64,000 nucleotides of DNA from Tribonema minus (GCA_017506865.1 JAFCMP010000005.1:124001-188000), one strand, 5' to 3'. Positions 11,029-24,000 are shown, numbered from the stretch's first letter. Numbers and translations: made by a program. Notes: generated from the sequence alone by a model not told the origin.

Positions 11029-12824
11029 TGTTCAATACTTCGAAGTATCTATCATTGACAAACCTAAAGGCAAGGGGCGACTTGAACTGATGCACATCTG
11101 TGTTCTGCTTGTGTGAATGATGAACTGTTGCGTACTTCAAGTATCAAACAGAACCTGCCACAAAATGAGCTGGCTGCTTGTCAGCGAGCACCTGCTCTTC
11201 ATTCATAGCCCCTCCATCCAAATTCTCAAGGCACAGCAGCCTGCTTGGTTTTTGAAGGCAGTGATGGCCTGCAGCTGAATGAATGCACCGCGCTGGCCAT
11301 CTTGGGGCATCCATATGACCGTTTCGTGTAGAGAAAGGTTGAGGGGGATAGTTGAAGTGAGCTTCTTGCCGTGACGCTCCCCCGGAAGTGAAATGGAAGC
11401 CCCCACCCCACACATGTGCATTTACAGATGAGATGCGTGTTTGCTATGTGTCAGAGCCGAAACCTTCATTGTTTACAGCTGTGAAGGGTAGCCGGACTGG
11501 TGGTAAGTCATGGTCTTCTCGTCGTGCTCCACAAAGCACGGTGAATTCCTGGACAGAGGTGTAAAATGACATCAACAGTTGCCACCACATCAATGCTGTA
11601 CTGGCACTAGCTATTGAATGAAACTCACGCAAAAGATCAGACGTTAAATCTGGTGATTTGGAGCCGCTGGTCTGGTGGTAGCTGGATGAAAGTTGACACT
11701 TTTTCCAATGCGATGTGCCTTTTGACACAAACAAAGTGCCGTGAGAACACAGGCCAGCAGAGGATCCTGAGACGGCACTTACCGTGTCAGACGTTGGACA
11801 AACACATGATGCAAGCATCAGGGCAAAAAACGCATGGGTCCAGGGTTGGTTGCTAACTTTGCTGAAGGTGATTTACTGTGCAGCTACGTTAAGCAAGCAA
11901 TACCAACTCTGAGACAACAGTGTGTTAGACAATGCTAATCAGAAGTCAAGACTGTGAACTTGAGGAACATGTAGCTGTGGAACAAATGGCACAACCGTGA
12001 AGAACACTTTGATGGTTTCCTAGTGGAGCGGTGACTGGTGGCATACGAGTGTACTGCCATGGAGTGCTTTGATAGCATACGACGCATGCAGAAATGAGGA
12101 AAGTACAAGTTATGGTGAATGGAAACCATCAATGCATAACGGCGACAGTGTCAGACCAGACCAGTGGCAGAAATTCGCAATGCTATCAGGAAACGGCGTT
12201 TCCGAAACGCACATGTGCACCTAGCACTTTTGTGCGCTGGATGTGTGCTGGTCCATTGCAGTATCAGAGAATGAGCCCTCAGCTCCGCCCAGCCCTGCGC
12301 CGCATGCCAACTTGATCTACACATGTGCAGCAGGTTCCACGCCAGGCTATGGTGTCAAGCGAAACACAGTAAATCATGGCGAGGTCGCGATACAGTCAGT
12401 CGGCAAGCAAATTCAGGAACACTGACAAACACAGTGATGTTGCTGTATACCGGTGGCAAATTCCACTCCAGGCTTTGGTGTCAAGCCGGACACGGGTGAA
12501 CAAGGAGTGCACGATGCAGTCAGCATGCAGAACCAGGAACATCGGACACATTTGTTGCCATTGCCGTGTATTGGTGAGATGCTGCACTAAATACGACACC
12601 TTCAACGGCCCACTCTTTCAAGTTCCGAAAATGCGCAGTATGCTAACAAGTTATATCTGGAGAGCCAACACAGCACTCAAGTCAACCCAACTAGCCGTGC
12701 GCAGCCTCTTACTGCGGACACCAGATACCAACAAGAGCCATTTGGGCGCCTCGCGGACCAATGCCAAGACTGTTGGTGTTGAACACCATGCCTCATCGCT
12801 CACCTCAATGACAAGGAGTGATCG
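11029..12824. other. Intergenic, no gene recognised
   Basis: Lies between two converging genes. It contains the perfect 14-bp palindrome ATACTTCGAAGTAT just after the RJL stop (about 11034-11047) and a tandem repeat of about 127 bases (12332-12432 and 12458-12553, sharing ccaggct-tggtgtcaagc and a later caggaaca). No ORF matches a known family. Confidence 0.45.
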
Positions 12825-14066
12825 TCAGCATCCTGACGGTTCGACCATGCATTCGATGGTGTCATCGTCCTTAAGGCCGAGTTCGCTGGGCGTCTCGGAC
12901 GGCCACACGAGATCGCCATTAAGGAAGAAGCGCAGCGAAGACACCGGCTTGTCGGCGAACTGCATGCCAGCATAAACGGTAAAAGCCTTGGTCAGCGGCC
13001 TGTTGATGTTACATCTGAAGCATACTTCGAAGTACGATCGCACCTGAGTAACAATTCCGACTGCGTACAACGATTTTGGCCGACGACAGTGTCGCCAGCG
13101 GCGTCGTAGTCGCTGCAGCCGCCGTGACCGCGCCCCGCGCACCAGCCGCTCCATTGGTGCTGCTGCTGCTGCTGCTGCCCGTTCCGCTGCTGCTGCTGCT
13201 GCTGCCGCTGCCGCCGCTGCTGCCGCTGCTGCTGCTGCTACTGCTGCTGCCGCCGCCGCCGGTGCTGCTGCTGCTGCAGCTGCCGCTGCTGCTGGTGGCA
13301 TCAGCAAGTGGCCTCCTCGCAACACCGAAGCCAGCATGGGTGCTGCGGCTGCTGCTGTTGACGCCGCTGACGGGCATGCTGCGACTGCTGCCGTTGGCGC
13401 TGCTGCCAGGGGCGAAGGTGCGCCCACTGGCGGTGCTGCCGCCGCCGCCGCCGCCGCCTATTCTCCACGGCGCACCGGAGAACTCGCACTGAAGTCCTGC
13501 TCCGGCTTCAGCGTTCGCCGCCCTTTTGCAACCTGTGATGTTCGCTGCGCCATTGGGTGCACTGCGTTGTACTGCGCATACGGCATTCCCTCCAGCGTCT
13601 CCAGCAGCTGCTTGGCGTGACGTTACGCCATCTGCTGCGCCAGAGGGGCCCCAAACATGCGCAGGTGGCGACTGCAGGAAGTTTGCCTTGTAGGCCGCCG
13701 TCAGCTTTGCCAGCCTCGCCGCTTGCACCGTCGCGCTGTCGTGCAAGCCTTTCAAGCTGTGATGCACTAAAACGCCTTGCCTGACAACAGTCGCACAGAA
13801 AGCTTTGTATGCGACGGTATCCAGGATATGGCAGCGCCACACGTCGTCTACCATCGGGGACGGTAAATAGCTAGGAGAACCTGATGTATGTATATCGCCT
13901 GCGTGCACCTTGGGCGCCATGAACCTGAGGTAATCCTGCATCACGTCCAGGGCGACACCCTTGCTGAGAGGGTGCAGCGTGATGTAGTGCTTGAGAAGCG
14001 TTGGAGCGTCCACCGCTTCTTTTTGCACAGAACCAGCAGCTGCGCTGCAGACCTGGGCACCGCCAT
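12825..14066 (-). CDS. GRDP-like / SUMO-like protein, copy a, frame-disrupted
   Basis: First of three paralogues. From the ATG at 14066 the frame reads a start like the other copies (AAQLLVLC). A run of five A at about 14022 then puts the rest in another frame, which continues as KEAVDAPTLLKHYITLHP. The GRDP-like core follows (PMVDDVWRCHILDTVAY, then LVHH). The middle is Ser/Gly/Ala-rich. Near 13035, at a GTACTTCGAAGTA palindrome, the frame shifts again into a SUMO/ubiquitin-like domain ending ECMVEPSGC. Two shifts against its paralogues suggest a decaying gene, sequencing errors or, for the second, a 19-base GT-AG intron. The order of GRDP-like then SUMO-like domains is the same as in the intact copy at 50052. 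Confidence 0.6.
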
Positions 14067-15100
14067 CTGGGGCTCAAGTGCTGAAAAGATATACGGGCGC
14101 AGGCTTCGGTGGGAGATGATGATGATGCAGCTGGTCTCTATGCTCTGTCTCAGGCGATGGCCGATGCTGACCTCGCTGTGGCGCTAGCTAGCAGCAGCCG
14201 CTAGCTAGCGCCTGGTATAGCAGGTGTGCCCCCCGACCGTAGGGCGCGAAAATCGGGTTCAAAATAGAGTTGAAGTTCGTATTTTAAAAACTTGACAGCA
14301 TCAGTGTCCCGATATCAGCAGAGTCCCGATCTCAGCTTGTAAACATAGCATCTGAAAGCAATGTCCATGGATGTGTCAATGTCCATGGATGTGTATGTGT
14401 CAATGGACACTGCAACAGCCAGTGAGGAAGAGGGGACATCAGTTTAATCCTGGAGCAACTGGCACCGCGTTGGTCAGCGCTCCTGTAGTTGTCATGTCTG
14501 GTGCCATAGGGGCTCTGCACGCGCTTGATGGCTTGCCACTGCAGCAGCAGCTTGAGCACACACACTGTAGGAGTCGCAGCACATGGTATGATGGCATGTG
14601 TCATGATGTATGCAAACAGTGCAATCTGAGCATGGCTGCTCTGTATAGATAGCCCTGCTTCAGAGTACAGTGTATGCTGAAGGCAGTGCACTGAAGCTAG
14701 AACATATGCACACCTGGCTCCCCGCCAGTCAGCCGGTGCGTTCACAACCAGCGAGACAAGCGGCCGTCAAGGAGGATGTCCAAGTGTGCATACATTGCTG
14801 AAAGGAGAAGCACGTCGTATGCAAATGCTGCCAAACCTCTGCACAAACACTGTTGCATGGCAGCGATTCTCTGTACAATACACTAAAGACCGCAATACCA
14901 TAGCATCATGTGCATGCTGAGCAACTGATGCGGTAACAGTGCACGATGGAATACACAATGCTGTCTGCCACAGTGCAAGTCATCGCGCGCACAACATAGG
15001 ACAGCGCATGCACGTTGCAGCGCCGCACATTTGCTCTCACACAACACGCAGCCAGCCTTGCTTGAGGCCGAGAAAGCACAGAAATGCTAGAACCCGTCAT
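14067..15100. other. Intergenic, probable promoter of copy a
   Basis: No gene recognised. CGAACTTCAAC occurs on the minus strand at 14269-14279, about 200 bases before the copy-a start, matching the motif at 9588 and 49934. A short direct repeat (ttgtccatggatgtgt-like) lies at about 14360-14395. Confidence 0.4.
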
Positions 15101-16262
15101 TCATTCATGGTTGGTCCACGCTGCCGCATTGGGCAGCGAGAGACGCCTATGGGGTGTCAGCGTCGTTGCTGCGCACTTTGCTGCACTGAAGTGACGGGGC
15201 GCCTCATACACGCAGTACAAGACGTCGCCGTCCCTGAGGCCAAGGGTCTGAGCCGTGTCACCGGGCCGAACGTCCCTCCCGTGAACGTTGAACTTGAGGT
15301 ACAAAGGGTTCAGGGCCACGCGGCCACCGTACGCATCGTAAAGCTCGGTGAGCGACGTGAAGTGCCTGAGTGCGAAGAACTGGTCACCGTGGCCGAATGT
15401 CATATCTTTAATGCACAATGTGTTGCTCGCCACTGCTGGCAGGCCGCTGAACAGAAAGTTTTGACTGTTGGCGCCGATGGCCGCACCTGATGCTGCCCCG
15501 TTGCTGATGCCAAGGCGGCTGCCACCGAAGGCGGGGGCTGCTGCTCCACTGATGGCGGTGTTGGCGCTGCGGTAGTTGTTGCTGCTGCTGCAGCTGCTGC
15601 AGCGGCACGCACCGATGCCAGTCTGCTGCCCTGTATATCTGGCATGCAGAGGCGCAGGCTGCTCCAGCAACGTCGCCTTGTGTCCTCTTGCGTTTTTGGG
15701 CCTCTGCCTTTACCGCCGCTGTCCCGGCCGATGCGTACCTTGCTAGCGCCATCGCTGCGTCCTTCGTTGCTCCGTCCGCAGCTGCTGCTTCGCCGGGGGC
15801 TGCAGAAGTTGCAGCCTCACTGGATCCCCACACGTGTGTGGGCGGCGTCTGCTGAAAGCTGTGCACGTACACCGCCCTCGTCCGCGCCACTCCTGCTGCT
15901 GACTCAGGTCTCACGTCGGGCACGCTCACGGGGCTGTGGTGCACGAAGCCGCCAGGTCCTAGGATCGCCTCGCAGAACTTCTGATAGGCGACAGTGTCCA
16001 CGATGTGGCAGCGCCACATCTCGTCCACTAAGGGCGAGGGCATGAGGCGGGCATTCACGGCATTTACGCCAGTCACGTCCATCTCGTGGGCCTTGAGGGC
16101 CATGAACTTGAGGTACTCCTGCGCCACATCTTGGGCGACGGCTTTCCTGTGAGGATACAGCGTGCTGTGGCCCTCAAGAAGGGCAACGGCGCTCACTGCT
16201 TCGCTGCACAAGCGCAGCAGCTGCGACGCGTCTTTGGGCTGCGCCATCTGCGGTAGTTCCAT
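15101..16262 (-). CDS. GRDP-like / SUMO-like protein, copy b
   Basis: Starts at the ATG at 16262. The GRDP-like part has YLKFMALKAH, then SPLVDEMWRCHIVDTVAY, then GPGGFVHH, the same spacing as the other copies. A basic patch (KAEAQKRKR) follows. The first frame ends in poly-Gln at 15408, while the matching continuation (SSSNNYRSANTA and a SUMO-like domain reaching DGDVLYCVYEA) is in the next frame, ORF 15670-15101. An intron of length 1 modulo 3, for example a 46-base GTGCGT...CCGCAG candidate near 15625-15580, or a one-base indel would join them. Copy b ends with about 30 extra residues instead of Gly-Cys. Function unknown; GRDP (PF07173) proteins are described in plants and fungi. Confidence 0.65.
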
Positions 16263-16465
16263 AAGTAGTACTGTGATTTAGGCGTATACCGCCACTTTCG
16301 TCAACTGCCACTTCTCAAATCTTCAATCTTGAACTTCGAGTTGCGCAAAAAAAGAGAAGATCTCCACAGTCGTTTGGGGACTTGTGCGCGTTCTGCAAGC
16401 TGACATCTAGCTGTCTTAAACATATTTGCACACCTTTCAAGTCCTGGAAGCGCAGCATAGACAAG

Positions 16466-19409
16466 ATGCCCAAGGTATCTTCCAAGACGCACCGCAATGA
16501 CGCCCAACAGAAGCTCACCTTGGTGCGGGCCCTGCGAGGAGAGCTGGCAAAGTCCAAAGCCGCTCACGCCGTATGCAAGAAGCGCCTGCGCCGGTACGAA
16601 GTGCAGATGCGCGAACACTTCGACTTCCAGCGACAGGATGCCAGTCCTTTCACTGTTCTACTGGAACATCAACCCGGCCTCCTGAACACAGTCTTCACGT
16701 TCCTTGGACCGGGCCACTGGCTGTACGTCGCCGGGATCAGCAGAGGCGTGCGGGGCATCTACCTCGCCGCCATAGCGGCAGCCAACGGAGTCTACAAAAC
16801 CACCTTCAAGGCAGCGCTGGCGACGACCGCGACTCTCGACCTGGCGGTGCAGGCGAGGGTCTACGCCAACTCGCGGGCCCTGAGCCTGGTCGCCGGGGAG
16901 TACGCGCCGCTGCGCGTGCTCGAGCACGCGCGCGCCACCATCGGGGACTTCATCGAGGGCGCGCCCCTCTCGCGCGGTGCTGCGCGCCGCAGCCGCCTCG
17001 ACGTCCTCGTCTGGCAGCGGCAGCACTTCGGCGGCGGCGGCGCCGCGCTCCTCGGCGACGCCGCGCTGAGCGCTGTGCTGCGCGAGGCCGCGGCGCGCGG
17101 CGACACGGACGTCCTCGGCTGGGCCTGGGCGCAGGCCGTCGCGGCGGACGCCGACGTCGACGCGGCGCCGCTGTGCGCGGCGGCGGCGCGCGGCGGCCAC
17201 CTGCGCGCGCTCCAGTGGCTGCTTGCGACGTGCCCGCTCACGGGCGAGCCGGCTCGCCCGGTGCTGCGGTCGCCGCTGCTGAGAGCTGCTGCGGGCGGCG
17301 GCCACCGCCACGTCATGCGCTGGCTGGAGGACGCGCTGGAGGTGCTGGTCGGAGCGGATGCGGTGTACGCGGCCGCCGGCGGCGGGCAGTGGGAGCTGGC
17401 GCTGGAGCTCATGGCGCGGCCGGTGGGCGGCGTCACGATGGACGGGCTGTGCCACGCGCTGCTCACAGGTGCGGCCGCCGTATGTAAACACATGTATAGT
17501 GTGCGCGTACGTAGATATATGATGTGCGTGTACAAGAATGTATTTTTATGATTTTTACAAATACAGAGAAGGTCACGATGGACGGCTTCTGCCACGCGCT
17601 GCTCACAGATGCGGCGCCGCACACATGTTTGCTGAACATGGTTATTGTACACGTACATGAATGTATGATGGATGTCTACATGAAACTATTTTCATGTAAA
17701 GAAGGTCGCAATGGACGGGCTGTGCCACGCGCTGCTCACAGGTGCGGCGCCGCACACATGTCTATTGTGCGTGTACATAGATCTACTTCGAAGTATATGT
17801 ACATGGAGAAGGTCATGATGGACGGCTTGTGCCACGCTTTGCTCACAGGTGTGGGCCGCCGTATGGGACCATATAGTCATTGCACGTGTACATACATCTA
17901 TGACTCTGTTGACAAGGTCACGATGGACAGGCTGTGCCACGCACTGCTCACAGGTGCGGCGCCGCACACAAGTTTATTGGTGTACCTGCTTATTGTGTGC
18001 GTACATAGATATATGATGTGCGTGTACATGGCACTATTTTGAGTAGAGATGGACACGATGGACGGCTTGTGCCACGCGCTGTTCACAGGTGCGACACCGC
18101 GTGGGTGCGCACATGTGTATATCGTGCGTGTACATATACTTTCTATCTGTAGTTTTACTGAATAGAGACAATAACACACTAAAAACTGCACTGCCGTGCA
18201 GCAGGGCCGACAGTCGTGTCTCTGCACATGTGTCAACGACACCCGTGCTGGCCTGTGCCCCCGGCATGGTGCTGCTGCCGCTGCTGCTGCCGCGCGTCCG
18301 CTGATGGCACTGACTAGGGCGCGCAAAACCGCCTCAAGGGCGGTAGCAGCAGTGGCTGGAGTGCGCACAGGAGCGGAGACGTGCCATTCCCTTGCTCCGT
18401 TTCTTATGTCGGTGTGTGTGTAATGCTCTCTGCTTTGAGTTTCGGCGGCCCGAACGCATGCGCAGCCAACCGTAACTCCAACTGTAAGTGTCGGCTGCCG
18501 CTGCGGCTGCGGGCGAGAGCCAGCAGGCGGCGACGACTCCGCCCGCCAGGCGGCAGCAACTGCATGCCGCAGTGCGATACCTGGAAGAGTCACGCCCTCA
18601 CTAGCTACAACAGCACCTTGTGCACACACACTGTGGCACCATCAAGCATCCAGCGGAACTGGCAAGGGTTTAGACTTGTCGGCAGGATGCGATGCAGACC
18701 GAGCAAAGTCGCGCTGCAGAGGAAGCAGAAAGCTTGAAGTGGTGCAGCGGCGTAAACTGCACGTGCCGCCGCTGTTGCGGCGGCATACAAGAGCACGCAG
18801 GGGCGCCAGCCTCACAATACCACCAACGTCGCGAGCATCTGCGCGCCGCCACACCTGCCTCCGCCGCCGCCGCAGGCAAGAGCACGGAGGCGCGGCAGCT
18901 GCAGTGGAAGCTCGCTTCGTGTTCTCGCAAGCCTCCAATACCAAGCACGTCCTGAGCACCTGTGCCCCGTCACACCTGCCGCCTCTGCAGGCAAGAGCAC
19001 AGAAGCGCATCAGCTGCGCTGGGCGCGCGAGCGCGGCGGCGGCGACTGGAGCGCGGCCGGCCGTACTGACATGCTCGGCCGCGCCATGCAGGCCGGCAAC
19101 CTCGCCATGGCGGACTACCTCATAGCGGAGGGCGCGCAGTGGCCGCCGTGCCTCGCCGGCCCCGACCACAAGCTGCTGTACCCACTGCCGGTGCTGCAGT
19201 TTGCGATCGCGCGCGGGTGCCCCTGGCGGAACTGGTCGGCGGCGGTGTGCGCACGCCTGCGCAGCGGCGGCGGCGCGGCGGGCGGGCGGCGCGCGGCGGC
19301 GGCGGCGGCGGCGGCGCTCGCGTGGGCGCACGCTGCAGGCGCGCCGTGTCACTGCGACTTCACAGACTCGGAGAGCGAGGAGGACGCGTCGGAGGACGAG
19401 GGGGTGTGA
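16466..19409 (+). CDS. Ankyrin-like repeat protein
   Basis: Two exons, 16466-17468 and 18991-19409, give 473 residues; phase 1 agrees at the junction. An in-frame ATG at 16382 is an alternative start. The N-terminal 60 residues are basic and coiled-coil-like. Residues 65-110 resemble a short F-box-like helical segment (LLNTVFTFLGPGHWLYVAGI). Weak ankyrin-type units follow, such as AAARGGHLRALQWLLATCP and AMQAGNLAMADYLIAEGAQW. The C-terminus is acidic (SESEEDASEDEG). Such F-box-like/ankyrin proteins form large families in many protists; the target is unknown. The intron is built largely of copies of the two exon borders (see repeats). It is head to head with copy b, about 200 bases apart. Confidence 0.7.
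17432..18088 (+). repeat. Six tandem copies of an exon end plus donor
   Basis: The last ~37 bases of ankyrin exon 1 (peptide VTMDGLCHALLTG) and the first ~80 bases of its intron recur downstream. Exon-like cores lie at 17432-17468 (the gene), 17573-17609, 17703-17741, 17811-17849, 17916-17953 and 18051-18088. Spacing is about 105-140 bases. The core is better conserved than the flanks. A GT follows the core in most copies; the second has AT. Confidence 0.9.
18785..19030 (+). repeat. Decaying copies of the ankyrin exon-2 acceptor
   Basis: The acceptor and first bases of exon 2 (ctgcag, then gcaagagcacagaagcg at 18985-19007) are preceded by similar blocks at about 18876-18910 and 18782-18810. 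Each follows a cacacctgcc-like pyrimidine-rich stretch. Unit length is about 100 bases. Confidence 0.7.
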
Positions 19410-21047
19410 CGTTCCGTACTTCAAGTGTTGCCGTGTAGTTCAAACTTTAAGTTGCGAGAGAGGGGGGGGGGGGGGGCATGCTGCACGGCGATTTCGAGCT
19501 GCTAAGCGGGGGGGTTATGGACGGTGATAGATGTTGATATGCTCGAGTGATGCTCGTGGTGATATGCTCGAGAGACGGGGGAGTGCGCGATGTCTCGCTG
19601 TGCGTGGCCTTTCATGCTGATATACTTGTCTGTGTACGACCGTTGATATTGACAAACTTCATGGCCACCAGGGGGGGGGGGGGGGGATACTCTGCAGCGC
19701 CATGTGAATTACCTATGGTGCGCAATGAAGTGCCGCAACATCGATGAAGGATGCAGGATTGCATCTGAGGACTGAAGCATGTGAGCTTGGGCATGCGAAC
19801 TTCAATGCATGTCCAGAGAAAAGTCAACTGTGACAGCCTCACATGCCTGTGCGGCGTGCGCTTCGGTGGGAAAAGTGCAGGCTGCTGTGCAGCTAGCTTG
19901 GCAGCGCACCGCACTGAGGTTTCAGCTCTGTGCACTGCATGATTCGGATGTGAGCAGCGCATTGCATCAAGGTTTCAGCTCTGTGCACTGCATGATATGG
20001 ATTAATCCTATCTCTACGCGTGGGCCGCATCAATCCAGTGCTCAGCACATAGCTCGTGCCTGACAAACTTGGCTTCCACAAGTATGCGCATGATGTTGCT
20101 TTGTTGATACTCAACAGTAAATGCACAATGATGCTTTGTTTGGCATACGTCTGTCAGTACAGTAGACTAGTTGGCCCACGTCATTTGCCCACTTTGGCGC
20201 CGAGATCAGCCCACCTCAGGTTCACTTTGAATTTGCCCGTGGGTGGGGTCTTCTGCCTGTATGTTGGTCATTGTGAAGGGCGCCACCTGACCACCAATGC
20301 TGCGTGGAACTGGAACGGCAATGGACCGCAGGCATTTGCATTTGCTTGCACTGTAAGGTTGTTGTGGTATGGTATTTTGAAGTACTTGTGGACTTGGGTG
20401 GTGTCCAATGTGCTTCTGAGGTTGCCATCTTGTGCAGTAATCTAGGCTGCAAAGCAGTGAACAAGATTTGGCTACTTTATGACATGCATTCCATACACAT
20501 ACGATGACTTATGAGATGTGTTCAGCACTCAACTGTTATTTGGGAGCTCAGTGCCTGCAGACATATTTTTCCATACACATACGATGACTTACGAGATGTG
20601 TTCAGCACTCAACTGCTACTTGGGAGCTCAGTGCCTGCAGACAAGATGACGGGTCTCCACTGAGCATTGTTGCGCAAGTATGCAGCCGTGCTTGCAATGC
20701 ATCTGATGTTTTGAGAAGTCTGTTGTCCTGTATGGGCCGGTACTGTTCAAGTATGAGGTGCAATCAATCATTGACATGTGTGGTCCCAGTCACTACGCCT
20801 TCAGATTGCAGATCGCACAGAGAGTCAAAGCATGCGTCACAATGCTCATAGGGTCAGCTCGCAGTCACAAACACATTGTTGGCAGCAAGCTCCAAATCCT
20901 CAGAGTCAGTTCAACATGACATTGTGTATGGCAATCAATCCTGTGCGTCAACGCTGCTCAAAGTCTGTTACATTAGCCTCGCCGCATCTCGGCAGCCGCC
21001 TTCGCCGGCGCCTCAACCATGCTGGCACGCCTGGCACCGCCCCCGCT
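19410..21047. other. Intergenic with tandem repeats, no gene recognised
   Basis: Lies between two converging genes. It contains two G runs (about 19462 and 19671), a duplicated ggtttcagctctgtgcac block (about 19918 and 19974), and an exact-length 80-bp tandem duplication at 20491-20570 and 20571-20650 with only a few differences. No ORF matches a known family. Confidence 0.5.
20491..20650. repeat. 80-bp tandem duplication
   Basis: Two head-to-tail units of 80 bases, nearly identical (differences include atgagatg/acgagatg and gttatt/gctact), so recent. Confidence 0.9.
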
Positions 21048-24000
21048 TCACAGCGGCAGCCGCGTGCTCACGCGACCCGTCGCGACCATATGCACGGCAT
21101 CAATCGCCGGCGGCGGGCGCGCGACTGGCGGCGCGCGCCGCACAATGTTCACCCTCCCGTTGACAACGAGCAGCGGATTGGGGCCCTCAACGACATCCGG
21201 CCCCGCACCAATGCCCGCGAGGTACTGCTTGACGAGCGCGCGCAGCCCCGCGTTCTCGCGCGCAAGGCGCGCCTCCTCGCGCTCCGCCGCGAGCGCGTCG
21301 AGCAGCGCCGCGTTGTACTTCTTGTTGAAGTTGTCGAGGTGCGCGTGGCGCGCGACGGCGCGCCCCGTCGCGGCGTCGCGCGCGCTCGCCTGCGCGGGCC
21401 CCGGCGGCGGCCCCTCGTCGACGCCGTCCGCCGCCGCCGCCGCCGCCGCCGCGTCGCCGCCGCCGCCGCCGTCGCCGCCGCCGGCGACGCGCACGAGAAC
21501 GCCCGCCTCCATGCGCACGCTGCTGCCGCCGACAGAGTCGCCGTCGCGGCGCTCGGCGTCCGCGGCGAGCGCCTCCTCACGCTCTACGGCGTCCGTGTGC
21601 GGCGAGGGGTAGTAGGGGGAGATCTTCTCGGCCTCCGTCTCGGCCTTGCGCGCGAGCTCCGCGAGCTTGAGGACGCGCTCGGCGAGGTCCAGTTGCTCCT
21701 GGGGGGGGGGGGGGGGCGGGGGTTGAGCACTGAGGCACATGTTGAGATCGCGGCACTTCCGCAGCAGGCGAGGTGGCATGCGGACTTGCGACTTGTACTA
21801 CGTCAACGGGAGGGGGGGTCGAGCGCTGGCGCGTATGTTGAAGTTTTACATTGAGCGCACCTGGCGTGCACAGTGATGTGGACGGCTGGTGCATGTGGCA
21901 CATGCATGTGGCACCGTCATACTGACAGCTGCGGCGGTCGACAGCGTTGAGGTGTTGCTTCACCCCTGTGCGCTGATGCGTTCCGTTGTTACCCTCCAGG
22001 GGGACCAGTCACTGGCAGAGCATGTCCTGTGGATGGCTCTGAACAAATGAGGTCGCAGACCTGGCATTGCGGTGTTGTCGCCGCTCATGGCAGGCAGCCT
22101 GGCAGCTCATGCAGTCTGCTGCAAAAGCGCAGAGATGAGCCATGTGCGCAAAACGCCTAACCCTAACCCTAATCCTAACCCTAACCCTAACTTTAACCCT
22201 AAGAACGGTGGGCCGCCGTGAGCGCACCGCGAGACAGGTGACTAGTAGGTACCTGGCCTGAAAGTGCGCATGCCTCACAAGCACAGCCGACAGCGATCCA
22301 ATCCGCACAGCTGGAGCATCGGGACTGAGAGCTCAGCTTGCAGAAGACAGCGGCAACTACGGCAACTGTGACGCACCTGCACCCTCTCCTCAGCACGGCG
22401 GCGCCATGCATCAGGTCCAGCAGCTGCTGCGACCGAAGCGCACCCAACCTCAACAGTCACACCGCAACAGCAACTGCGACGCACTTGCAGCCTCCCCTTG
22501 GCGGGGCGCATTGCGCGTCAGCTCGAGCAGGCGCTGCAATCGAAGAGCGCAGCACCCAACCTCAACCGGCAACTCATGACTTCAACTGTGATGCACCTGC
22601 AGCTTCCCCTTGGCAGCGCGCGCGTCGCGCGTCAGCTCGAGCAGGCGCTGCCCCTGCGCCTCGCGGTACGCGCCCATGCGCGCGCGCAGGCGCTGGAAGT
22701 GCCCCTGCACGGCGCCGCGTTCCTCCGTGAGGAGGCGGTTACGCTCCGCCGCCTCGCGCGCGCTCTGCGCAATCTTGGTGCGCCAGTGCGCGAGCGCGTT
22801 CTGGAGGCGCTCGATCTTGCGCACCTTGAGCTCGATCTCCCTGTATTAAGCGGAGGGGAGAGGGGAGGGGGGGGGGGGGGGGGGGTTAGGCTGGGGGCTG
22901 TGTGGATGATGCTCTGGGGGCGCTCTTTTTTGCGCACGTTAAGCTCATCTCCCTGGGGGAAGCGGGGGGGGTGGGGGGGAGGGAGGTGTGGACAGTGCAC
23001 GGTTTTGTGTTGGTGGTTCACGCTTGGCGTACAGGGGTGGGCTAACCCTAATCCTTACCCTAAGAAAGGGCAAGTGGTGGGGTTTGCATAGGCGCCAGCG
23101 CATTGCACGGGGTCTTGACGGTCTGCGCCACAGCGCTGGACATCCCATAGAGCTGGAGATCCCTAGTTTGGGCGGAGTGAGCGACAAATGGACGAACCTG
23201 TGAGGATGCGAGATTGGTTTTGGTTTCTGCGGCTCGCTCACTACGGCACGGCAAGCATGACTCAGAGTCGTGCAGCGAGTCGCTCACCTGCTGAGCTCCT
23301 GGTCTTTGGCTGTCAGGTACTTGAAATCGGTCGTGCGCTGGTCCGTGTTCTGCAGGTAGTTGATATGCGCCGTCTGCGGTATTGACAGCGGAAAGCGTAA
23401 GCAGCGTGGTATTGTGAGCAGGCAGCATGAGCAATATGCACTTGCCGCATGATATGAGACGGTCACACTCAGTGGGAAAGTTGCAGTTGAAGTGTACTTT
23501 GAAGTTGATGTGCACGATCTGTAACGTTGAGAGCACACGGCACAAGCGGCTGGCACTTGTCACATGATGCCTTCTGCTGGGCCAAAAGTGCAAGTGGCGA
23601 GTGTTCTGCAGCCTTGTGGCAAGAGAGATCTGCGTGCACTCAGCTGCTGAGCACTGTCACGTCGGCGTGATCATTCCATCATATGTCAAGGTGTGTCATG
23701 CGGCGCATTATGAACACATGCCCCCAAATGGCTCAGATTTGGCAAGCATCGTAGGCTCGTGGAATTCTGGGTTATGTGGGGCCGAAGGGAGGCCGGGTGT
23801 CCCGTGTGTTCCCTAGAGGTTACTCCTATGCAGCAACCTACAGTAGTTTGCACTGCGCCCTGAGAGTTTAGGTACCGGTGCTGCAATACAATGCAAGGTG
23901 CAGTGGAAATCTGCATCTATAGTGATGTGCAACGGCCCGCACAATTGTAATCGTGCTCTCCACACCCGCGAGATGCTAAGAATGAGGGGTAGAGGTACGA

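Noticed and set aside
16573..17487. Arg-rich plus frame and minus frames over the ankyrin exon
   Set aside because: Typical GC-rich shadows; only the frame from 16466 has ankyrin-like units and matching splice phase.
17432..18088. Regular repeats with spacers, at first sight like a CRISPR array
   Set aside because: The repeats are exon ends of the neighbouring gene with donor sites, the spacers are related to each other, and the DNA is eukaryotic.
21048..21698. DRC1 rather than DRC2
   Set aside because: The end VKQYLAGI...[11 protein letters not shown] and the [14 protein letters not shown] segment fit DRC2/CCDC65; DRC1 lacks the NPL-VN motif.
22157..22203. Chromosome end (telomere)
   Set aside because: The array is short, imperfect and lies between two exons of one gene.
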